A stretch of DNA of 55,932 nucleotides from Firmicutes bacterium CAG:884 (lineage in GTDB: Bacteria > Bacillota_I > Bacilli_A > RF39 > UBA660). The position numbers and the translations under genes are program-made. Every line of letters begins with the position of its first letter. Position 1 is the first letter of the stretch. This document shows positions 33,664-40,660 of the stretch, one piece after another. The stretch covers positions 1-55,932 of the forward strand of contig HF993330.1 of the NCBI GenBank assembly GCA_000433875.1, read 5' to 3'. A model generated the notes under the pieces. That model was not told where the DNA came from, ran no database searches, and worked only from the letters and a program-made list of their open reading frames with translations.

Positions 33664-34529
33664 CTTTTAATCAACTCCAATCGCTTATTTGCTTCTTCAA
33701 AACTATTCTCAATAGTTTTTTCATTTTCAAAATCAATTTTTACTACATCATTACTTTTCATGCAATATTTAATGTCTAAATTAGGTGTTAAATGCATATA
33801 AGTATTTTTTTTGCATATATCACACTCCATATCATCACATAAACACTTTGTAATATCTATTACTCCAATTGGTGTTTTCGCTTTGTAAAGGCCATAACTA
33901 TATTTATCAATAATATTGCCTCCACCAAATTCATCTATAATTCTTTCAATTGTTGCAACATTTTTTTTAAAATCATCTGTCACTGCCATGAGCACTAAAA
34001 ATCTTGGTATAAATCCTCTTTCTTTTGCATACTGATATAAATCTTTTAGTTCATTTAAATTAAATCCTTTTAAAACTGGAATATTTAAGCATATTTTATG
34101 TTTTGTGTTATGTAATAGTTCTAAATTATTTAATACATGCGATAAATATTTAGTTCCCGTTATTTTTTGGTGGACAATATTGTTAAGTGATGACAAATTA
34201 ATATGAAACTCAATAGAATTTAACTTCTTCAATTCTTCTATATATTTATCTACTAATGAAATATTGGAGTTTAAAGTTTTTATATAATATTTGCTATTAA
34301 ATTGATTTAAAATTTTGCTGGTATTATCCCAATACATAAATGGTTCTCCTCCAGTAATTGAGATATTGTTAATACCGTTTTTTTGTGTAAAATCATAAAT
34401 TTTTTTTAATTTTTCAGAATCAATTTTTAAATATTCTTTATTAAAATATCCTTCATGATGGCAAAAAAAACAATTATAATTGCACCCATTTCCAACAATG
34501 AATCTTAATCCGTTAATCATTTTTATCAA
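33660..34529 (-). CDS. MoaA-like radical SAM protein
   Basis: This radical SAM enzyme has the cluster motif GNGCNYNCFFCHHEG (CX3CX2C) and SITGGEPFMYW. A C-terminal Cys set, CDDMECDICKK...YCM, resembles the second iron-sulfur site of MoaA (CX2CXnC, with three extra residues in the last gap). MoaA acts on GTP, so a nucleotide-like substrate is plausible. I favour a TTG start at 34529, six bases after GGGAGG; an in-frame ATG at 34568 lacks a site and lies inside the previous gene. The length from TTG is about 289 residues. It is operon gene four. Confidence 0.85.
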   Translation of the reverse strand: MIKMINGLRFIVGNGCNYNCFFCHHEGYFNKEYLKIDSEKLKKIYDFTQKNGINNISITGGEPFMYWDNTSKILNQFNSKYYIKTLNSNISLVDKYIEELKKLNSIEFHINLSSLNNIVHQKITGTKYLSHVLNNLELLHNTKHKICLNIPVLKGFNLNELKDLYQYAKERGFIPRFLVLMAVTDDFKKNVATIERIIDEFGGGNIIDKYSYGLYKAKTPIGVIDITKCLCDDMECDICKKNTYMHLTPNLDIKYCMKSNDVVKIDFENEKTIENSFEEANKRLELIKR

Positions 34530-35004
34530 TTTTTTCCTCCCATGGAAATACGATCCAACAATATTCATCTATTTTTTCTCCAGATATAGCATTTTCATAT
34601 TTTTTCTTATTAAAATTATAAAAGGTTGCAATATATATATTTTTAGGACTATATTTTTTTAATTCATCTACTACTTTATCTATAGTTAACCCACTATCTA
34701 TTATATCTTCTGTAAGAAGAATATTTTTTCCTTCAATTACAGACGAATTTGTAATACCTTTATAAATGGAATTACCAAACTCAGCATTTGAATCATTTGA
34801 TAAACTTCTTGTAATGTGTATACACGCTGTTTCCAAATTTTTGATATTTGCTGATAAGATTAAAGATAAAACTGATCCTCCTCTAAAAATTGTGACCAAT
34901 GTATCAATGTTAATTTTTTTATTTTTTAATTGTGATAAAATATTTTTTGATAATTTTCTTATTTCATTCCAATCAACATTGCGAATTTTATAATTTGTTT
35001 GCAT
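34513..35004 (-). CDS. type I phosphoribosyltransferase
   Basis: This 163-residue protein has the PRPP-binding signature NILLTEDIIDSGLTIDKV near residues 92-109 and an IFRGGSVLSL loop. It resembles hypoxanthine/xanthine phosphoribosyltransferases, and the C-terminal YCWIVFPWEEK looks like a base-recognition hood. It would join a free base to PRPP to give a nucleotide. The D-D pair is E-D here, as in some xanthine enzymes. It overlaps the radical SAM gene. Alongside a base transporter and a kinase it suggests base salvage. The ATG follows AAAGGAGG. Confidence 0.85.
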   Translation of the reverse strand: MQTNYKIRNVDWNEIRKLSKNILSQLKNKKINIDTLVTIFRGGSVLSLILSANIKNLETACIHITRSLSNDSNAEFGNSIYKGITNSSVIEGKNILLTEDIIDSGLTIDKVVDELKKYSPKNIYIATFYNFNKKKYENAISGEKIDEYCWIVFPWEEKIDKND

Positions 35005-35063
35005 AAAACCTCCTTTGTATATAAAATTATTCTATCATACAAAAGAGGAACTATATTGTTACT

Positions 35064-35651
35064 TTAAATTTTAATTTCACTAATTTCAAAAAAAGGGTAT
35101 GTTCTTATATCATTTATATCGGAACAATATCCGGTTACATAATAGGTATTATTATTAACATAAATAGAATGCGGAATAAATTTTTTTTGTATTATTTGTT
35201 TGTTTTTATTAATGAATAATGTTACTTCTAAATCATTATATATTGCATTTAATAATAAATTATACATTTTTTTACTATCATCTTGAGACATATTACCTTG
35301 CTTATGTGAATATAAAACAATAAATCTCATTTTTTCAATAATCAATCCTAAACTATCAAATAATTTTTCATCATCAATTTTATCTTTTAAGGATAAATAA
35401 ATCTTTTCAAGCGTATTTACCTCACTTATATCAAAATGTATTTTATAGCCACAATTATCTGCCTGATAATGATATCCGCCATATCTTCCTTTTACAACTT
35501 CAACATATATACCGACTTTTTCTAATTCTTCCATATAAGTACGAATTTGCCTTGGGGTTACTTCTATTAATTCAGATAATTCTTTAGCAGTATATTTTCT
35601 TCCACTACTTAACAATGTTAAAATAGATAAAGTATTACTTATTTTACTCAT
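35064..35651 (-). CDS. HTH-WYL transcriptional regulator 2
   Basis: These 195 residues have a winged HTH (KYTAKELSELIEVTPRQIRT, then YGGYHYQ) followed by a longer WYL-type domain ending YYVTGYCSDINDIRTYPFFEISEI. The N terminus is clearly paralogous to the regulator at 29315-29812 (GRKY, KELSE, GIYxE, YGGY in the same places). It lies inside the operon as the second gene, which suggests autoregulation in response to a nucleotide-like ligand. That fits the pathway but is inference. Confidence 0.85.
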   Translation of the reverse strand: MSKISNTLSILTLLSSGRKYTAKELSELIEVTPRQIRTYMEELEKVGIYVEVVKGRYGGYHYQADNCGYKIHFDISEVNTLEKIYLSLKDKIDDEKLFDSLGLIIEKMRFIVLYSHKQGNMSQDDSKKMYNLLLNAIYNDLEVTLFINKNKQIIQKKFIPHSIYVNNNTYYVTGYCSDINDIRTYPFFEISEIKI

Positions 35652-35669
35652 AATTGCATTTTTTCTTGT

Positions 35670-36230
35670 TTATTTTCCATTTTTTTCTTTTAAGTAATTT
35701 GCAAATTCTGTATAACCTGATTCATCCCAAAATTTCCATCTTTCATCATCTGAAAAGCAAGCGAGAGTTTGTTGTTCTCCTTCAGGGATAAATATTTTAT
35801 CATATCCCCAACCATTTTCACCTGTTTTTTCTTTAGCAATACTGCCTCTCGTTTTTGAAATAAATACAATAGGATCCTTATTTAATTCTGTATATGCCAA
35901 AACCTCTAAAAAGTAAGCACTCCTATCTTCAATGCCTTCCATCAATTTAATAATACCATCTTCTGTTAATGTCTCTTCTACATATTTAGAATATGCTGAT
36001 GGGAATCCATTTAATGCAGGTATTACTAAACCTGAATCATTTTTTAATGTATCACATTGCAATACATCAGATGCATATTTTGAAGAAAACTTTGCCACTT
36101 CTTCTATACTGTTTGATTGAATTTCTGGGCAATCAATCACTTTATTTTCAACTTCTACACCAATCGGTTCTAAAATATTTTTCGCAGTTAATAATTTAAA
36201 TTTATTACCTGTCATATAAACTATTTTCAT
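35670..36230 (-). CDS. Ham1/RdgB-like non-canonical NTP pyrophosphatase
   Basis: These 186 residues match the Ham1 family: YMTGNKFKLLTAKNIL at the start, CPEIQSNSIEEVA, LKNDSGLVIPALNGFPSAYS with the catalytic Asp, and GWGYDKIFIPEGEQQTLA. These enzymes hydrolyse ITP, XTP and related NTPs to the monophosphate. As first gene of the operon it could keep a modified nucleotide out of DNA/RNA, or supply its monophosphate. A 16-codon frame precedes it and shares its GGAGGAG site. Confidence 0.9.
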   Translation of the reverse strand: MKIVYMTGNKFKLLTAKNILEPIGVEVENKVIDCPEIQSNSIEEVAKFSSKYASDVLQCDTLKNDSGLVIPALNGFPSAYSKYVEETLTEDGIIKLMEGIEDRSAYFLEVLAYTELNKDPIVFISKTRGSIAKEKTGENGWGYDKIFIPEGEQQTLACFSDDERWKFWDESGYTEFANYLKEKNGK

Positions 36231-36243
36231 TCTATTTCTCCTC

Positions 36244-36294
36244 CTAATATTTATTATAAATTAGTTTTGTCCATTCAATATCAATATTTTTCAT
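36244..36294 (-). CDS. 16-codon upstream open reading frame
   Basis: An ATG at 36294 preceded by AAAGGAG encodes MKNIDIEWTKLIYNKY. Its TAG overlaps the GGAGGAG site of the Ham1-like gene. It could be a leader peptide that couples translation, or the stub of a lost gene. The good ribosome site and the stop position argue that it is translated. Confidence 0.45.
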   Translation of the reverse strand: MKNIDIEWTKLIYNKY

Positions 36295-36312
36295 GAACTA
36301 CTCCTTTTATTA

Positions 36313-36341
36313 ATTATAAAACAAATATACATTTTAAACAA
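36313..36341 (-). promoter_or_regulatory. promoter of the nucleotide-related operon
   Basis: TTGTTT (36336-36341), a 17-base spacer and a perfect TATAAT (36313-36318), just before the 16-codon frame. Confidence 0.65.
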
Positions 36342-36622
36342 TATGGTAATATATTTTTATTAGAATATTTTTTGTTCCAAATTCTCTTTATATTTTTTTG
36401 CGATAATTTTGTCAAAATAATTATTATTTTTTCTCAAATATATTGCATCATCTTTTTCTGAACATTTTTCAAACTTATATTTTTACTTTTCATATATGGA
36501 GTATATCAACTATTTTCATCAGTTGCCTTAATACTATATATGTTTCAGTCATAATTACCTACTATCTAGAACTTTAATGGGTAATTATATTTTTTCATAA
36601 ATATTATTTTGATTTAATTATA

Positions 36623-36665
36623 AAAAGATTAAGATTTATATATTGATAACTAATCTTAATCTTTT
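36623..36665 (-). terminator. terminator of the kinase-like gene
   Basis: A fourteen-pair stem AAAAGATTAAGATT/AATCTTAATCTTTT with a 15-base loop, then a T-rich tail on the minus strand. Confidence 0.7.
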
Positions 36666-36669
36666 ATTA

Positions 36670-37335
36670 TTATGAATATATTTTAATTAACTTTTTATCT
36701 TGATTATATAGTCGATAAACCATATCATTTAATTTATTTTCAACTATTTTTTTATTATAAGGATAATCATTAACATAATTAACTGGACCATATACAGTTT
36801 CATTACCATCTAAATCTATTAATATTACATCACCATTTTTAATATTTACAAGAATATTATCTTCCTTAATGTCTTTTGGAACAATATTATGTGTCATTAA
36901 ATCATAAACTAAATTATAGCATTTTCTTAAATATTCTTCTAATTCTTGTTTTGTTACAATTTTAGATGCTTTTTCTAAAGATATGTAACCTTCAAAATAG
37001 TTCATTTCTATTCCTACTAACAGTCCATTATATGATAAAACACCAGTAATTAAATTACATGATTTGGTTTTTGAAAGTTTATGTAATTCTTTCAATCTTT
37101 TATTTGGATTTCTTAAACCAAAATTAGTTATTTTTTCAATTTCAAGCCAACTATCAACTTCTATATCCAAATTACTTATATCTCTTGTTAGATATGTTTC
37201 TATAAAATCTTTATAATATATTTTGTATAACTTACCGTTAATTAATGTTGTTATTCCAAATTGACCTTTAGAAAACGGATTGGAATTTAATAAAAGATTT
37301 AAAAATTGTTCTTTATTAATATTAATAATTTTCAT
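36670..37335 (-). CDS. protein-kinase-like protein
   Basis: From the ATG at 37335 (MKIININKEQF), after AAGGAGAAGATT, the roughly 221-residue product has a small kinase-like fold. It has GQFGITTLINGKLYKIYY (nucleotide loop and Lys), the catalytic loop IVPKDIKEDNILV (D-x-K-x-x-N kept, HR replaced) and VILIDLDG in place of DFG. The remaining active-site residues suggest it could still phosphorylate; the substrate may be a protein or small molecule. It is a single-gene unit between the operon and the defence module, and its role with either is unknown. Confidence 0.7.
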   Translation of the reverse strand: MKIININKEQFLNLLLNSNPFSKGQFGITTLINGKLYKIYYKDFIETYLTRDISNLDIEVDSWLEIEKITNFGLRNPNKRLKELHKLSKTKSCNLITGVLSYNGLLVGIEMNYFEGYISLEKASKIVTKQELEEYLRKCYNLVYDLMTHNIVPKDIKEDNILVNIKNGDVILIDLDGNETVYGPVNYVNDYPYNKKIVENKLNDMVYRLYNQDKKLIKIYS

Positions 37336-37382
37336 AATCTTCTCCTTATGTGAACTATTATACACTACTTAATATCTATATT

Positions 37383-37402
37383 AAATCACTTTTTAGTGAT
37401 TT
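37383..37402. terminator. hairpin upstream of the kinase-like gene
   Basis: An eight-pair stem AAATCACT/AGTGATTT with a TTTT loop. It has a T run on the plus strand and an A-rich flank on the minus, so its direction is uncertain. It may be regulatory for the kinase-like gene. Confidence 0.4.
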
Positions 37403-37472
37403 TCTACATTTTATTTTACCATTTACAATTATTTTCGTTGCTCGTACTTTCTTAATTAAAGGCATTTTAAAA

Positions 37473-37490
37473 GGATGATTTTCATCATCC
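37473..37490 (-). terminator. terminator of the type III module
   Basis: A seven-pair stem GGATGAT/ATCATCC with a four-base loop and TTTT tail on the minus strand, about 120 bases after the res stop and beyond the two 26-base repeats. Confidence 0.65.
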
Positions 37491-37516
37491 CTTAATCATT
37501 TATCAAATTTATTGTC

Positions 37517-37600
37517 CACCAACACTGTTTGACAAAGAACCAATCAAAGTTCATTTATCACTAGTTTTGGACGTCACCAACACTACTTGACAAAGAACCA
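37517..37600. repeat. pair of 26-base direct repeats 58 bases apart
   Basis: Copies at 37517-37542 and 37575-37600 read CACCAACACT-(GT or AC)-TTGACAAAGAACCA and differ at two positions. They lie immediately after the res stop. On the minus strand each starts TGGTTCTTTGTCAA, which recalls inverted-repeat ends of some insertion sequences, but no transposase is present. They could also be protein-binding sites. Confidence 0.75.
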
Positions 37601-37609
37601 CTTCTTTTT

Positions 37610-40600
37610 TTATGCAGTTAATAAACTAATTAGTTCATCATAGCTATTTACAACATCATAATGAATTTTTGGATTTTCCTTTTCTATTAATTCAAAATGT
37701 TTTCTTGCACACGCTATTTTTGCTTTTTCTACGTCTCTTAATTGCATTGAAGACATGGAACCTTTAGTTTCAGCAATAAAATATACATATTTAAAATCAT
37801 CATTATCAAAAACTATAGCCCAATCCGGGTTATAATTTCCAACAGGCGTTGGAATTTTAAATCCATTTGGAAGTTTTGCATATACAGTTACTTGACCGGA
37901 TTCTAATTTTTTAGCGAATTCAATTTCAATCTTTGAATCTGTAACTAAATAATTATAAATATTTTTTTTAACATCTATAGCATTTGTACCTAATTCACCA
38001 TTTAAATTATTAATAGTAAATATATCATTACTGAATTTACTTTCAGTCTTATGATATGTAATACCCTCAATTACAGTTGTTGCTTTTTCTTCATTAATTA
38101 AATTACATACTTTTCTAATAAACTCTTCTGGATTATTTCTAAACAGATTAAACTTTTCAGCAGATATTTTATATAATATCTCACCTACTGTTTTTCTAGT
38201 TAGATTAGTATCTCTAACAATCTCACCAATCAAATCATATTTTACTGATGAATCAGTAAATGAATCAATCTTCTTAACAGTTTGTTTTCCATCAGACATA
38301 GCATTACCATCTCTAATTTCGTCTATTGTCATTTTGTCTTGTTGTCCACCAGATGTAATCTTTAATAACATTCTTGCAATATGCAACTTACCATTAATTG
38401 CATTTACACACTTTTCTATTAATTCATCTGTATTAAATTCAACTTCATATACTGATTGATAATTAATTTTATTCCATAAATCCCTAAACTCTTGTTTTTC
38501 AAAATTAGAGTTTGGAATTAATTTTCTTATATGATTTCTATCTATATCATTAATTAATTTAGTATTATCAGTTTCATATATTTTTCTAACAATATTAGTT
38601 AATTCTTCATTAAACTCTGGATAGTCTTCAAATATAATTTCACCAATATCTACTGCATCTTTAAATGATTGTTGAACTTTTCCATTAGAATCAATATATC
38701 CACGACTATTTAAACTCATCATGATATTAGCAACATTCATATCAGTCATTTCTAATTTGTTTCCATCTTTATTAACAATTTCAACTTTCTTTTTCAAATA
38801 TTCAAAAGTAAGTTGTCTAGGTCTATCTCTTAATGATTCAGCAAGTTCTGATTGTAATGATCTTGCGAAACTATCATATGATTCAGAAGCAATAACAGTT
38901 AAAGCATTAACTCCAAAGAAGTCTCCTTCTAATTCTGATAAATCCATTCTATTACCAAAATTATCGACACATATACGAAGTCCTCTTCCTATTTCTTGCC
39001 TTTTACTTATTTCACTATTTGAATGTTTTAATGTACATATTTGGAAAATGTTTGGATTATCCCAACCTTCTCTTAATGCTGAATGTGAGAAGATAAACCT
39101 AACAGGTTCATCTAAAGAAAGTAATCTTTCTTTATCCTTCATAATTAAATCGTAAGCATCCTCATCATCTGATAGATTTGTCTTTTTATCTATCTTTCCA
39201 TCTATGGCATGACCTTTCTTATCGATTGAAAAGTATCCTTGATGAACTTGTTCTTTATTAAATGAATCTAAATATCTTGTATAATCCGGATCATGTAAAT
39301 CTCTGTATTCATTAGCTATATTTTGATATTCTTCCTCAAAAACACGTGCATATTTTCCTTTTGTATCTTCTTCTTCATAATCACGATATTTTTTTACCTC
39401 ATCAATGAAGAATAAAGATAAAACTTTAATTCCTTTTTTAAATAGAAATTTTTCTTTTTCAAAATGTGAGATGATAGTTTCTCTAATTTGCATTCTAACA
39501 AATTGATTTTCATCTACATTCCCTATTATTTCTCCGGTTCTTATTTCAGTTCCGTTTATAAATTTAACATTATCATAATCATCTAATCTTCCATCTACTT
39601 CAGATACAACGTACCCTTCATACTGAGTTAGCCCACCAGATAAATCTTTTAAATTATCTCCTTGTTTAACTTTAAATAATTTTCTGCTTGTTCCAGTAGA
39701 TGTTTTATAATCTAATTCCATTATTGCTTCAGGATCCTTATTTGTACTAATATTAACTCTATCAAGATACATATAAGCACCCTCTGATTTATCATGAATA
39801 AATTCTAATCCTTTAACATTGATTTTTTTGACAAGTTTTCTATTAAATGCATCTAAAGCATCTAATCTATACATCTTATTATATTCCCTGTCTTTTTTAT
39901 GAGTAGCGCTATAACGAACAATAAATAATGGATTTAATTTATCAAGCATTTCTTCTGTTTTTCCCATTTTTTGTGGTTCATCTACAATAAGAATTGGATT
40001 AACCAATTTTATTACATCAATAGGTCTTCTAGATTGTAATTCATCTAGTTCATCATATATTCTTCTGTTTTTTTCACCAGAAGCATTGAAAGCTTGATAA
40101 TTCATAATCATAACTTGTATTGATTCATCTGAAGCAAAACTATTTATATTTGCAATATTACTTGAATTGTTTGAGTTATAAACAAAATATCTTATTTTTT
40201 TATTGTAAATACTTTGAAAAAATTCTTCAGTTAACTTAAATGACTTTTCTACACCTTCACGAATAGCGATAGAAGGAGTAATAACTATAAATTTTGACCA
40301 TCCATAATTTTTATTTAACTCATACATTGTTTTGATATAAGTAAATGTTTTACCTGTACCAGTTTCCATTTCAATAGAAAAATTCTTTAAACCTTGATTA
40401 TCAGTATAGTCCAAATCATTTCTTCTTTGTACTTCTTTAATATTTTTTCTTAATTCATCAGGAGATAAACTAATTTTATTATTACCATATGAAATTATTT
40501 CTTCTTCGTGAGCAAATATACCAGTATCTACTATTTGTCTTCCAATTAAATCTCTTCTAAAACCATTTGTTTGTCCTATAAACACATCAACTATACTATT

Positions 40601-40645
40601 AACAGCATCGTCTTGATAGGACTGATTTTTAAACTTGATTTTCAT
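37610..40645 (-). CDS. res: type III restriction enzyme Res subunit
   Basis: This 1011-residue superfamily 2 helicase-nuclease has Walker A METGTGKTFTYIKT (about 93-106), IVITPSIAIREGV, Walker B ILIVDEPQKMG, YSATHKK, REGWDNPNIFQI and RQEIGRGLRI (motif VI). A C-terminal PD-(D/E)xK nuclease has NPDWAIVF and YFIAETKG. Length is normal, and all motifs appear intact. With Mod it forms the restriction complex, which cuts DNA after ATP-driven movement between unmodified sites. It follows mod by 15 bases in the operon. Confidence 0.95.
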   Translation of the reverse strand: MKIKFKNQSYQDDAVNSIVDVFIGQTNGFRRDLIGRQIVDTGIFAHEEEIISYGNNKISLSPDELRKNIKEVQRRNDLDYTDNQGLKNFSIEMETGTGKTFTYIKTMYELNKNYGWSKFIVITPSIAIREGVEKSFKLTEEFFQSIYNKKIRYFVYNSNNSSNIANINSFASDESIQVMIMNYQAFNASGEKNRRIYDELDELQSRRPIDVIKLVNPILIVDEPQKMGKTEEMLDKLNPLFIVRYSATHKKDREYNKMYRLDALDAFNRKLVKKINVKGLEFIHDKSEGAYMYLDRVNISTNKDPEAIMELDYKTSTGTSRKLFKVKQGDNLKDLSGGLTQYEGYVVSEVDGRLDDYDNVKFINGTEIRTGEIIGNVDENQFVRMQIRETIISHFEKEKFLFKKGIKVLSLFFIDEVKKYRDYEEEDTKGKYARVFEEEYQNIANEYRDLHDPDYTRYLDSFNKEQVHQGYFSIDKKGHAIDGKIDKKTNLSDDEDAYDLIMKDKERLLSLDEPVRFIFSHSALREGWDNPNIFQICTLKHSNSEISKRQEIGRGLRICVDNFGNRMDLSELEGDFFGVNALTVIASESYDSFARSLQSELAESLRDRPRQLTFEYLKKKVEIVNKDGNKLEMTDMNVANIMMSLNSRGYIDSNGKVQQSFKDAVDIGEIIFEDYPEFNEELTNIVRKIYETDNTKLINDIDRNHIRKLIPNSNFEKQEFRDLWNKINYQSVYEVEFNTDELIEKCVNAINGKLHIARMLLKITSGGQQDKMTIDEIRDGNAMSDGKQTVKKIDSFTDSSVKYDLIGEIVRDTNLTRKTVGEILYKISAEKFNLFRNNPEEFIRKVCNLINEEKATTVIEGITYHKTESKFSNDIFTINNLNGELGTNAIDVKKNIYNYLVTDSKIEIEFAKKLESGQVTVYAKLPNGFKIPTPVGNYNPDWAIVFDNDDFKYVYFIAETKGSMSSMQLRDVEKAKIACARKHFELIEKENPKIHYDVVNSYDELISLLTA

Positions 40646-40660
40646 TTAGTTTACTCCTTT

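Larger units (their letters stand above)
36231..36669. other. 439-base gap: operon promoter, upstream frame and a gene fragment
   Basis: Contents on the minus strand are the 16-codon frame (36244-36294), the operon promoter (36313-36341), a 40-codon fragment with YFDKIIAKKYKEN (36360-36482) related to one at 31188-31313, and the terminator of the kinase-like gene (36623-36665). I see nothing else in 36483-36620. Confidence 0.6.

Noticed and set aside
33660..34529. radical SAM gene as QueE (7-carboxy-7-deazaguanine synthase)
   Set aside because: The protein is longer and has a MoaA-like second cysteine set; the link to deazapurines rests on the transporter only.
33660..34529. radical SAM gene as a prokaryotic viperin
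   Set aside because: The CNYxC motif and neighbouring kinase are suggestive, but the C-terminal cysteine cluster and the CHHEG context fit MoaA-like enzymes better.
37517..37600. CRISPR array
   Set aside because: Only two units, 26 bases long with two differences and a 32-base gap, and no cas gene in the window.
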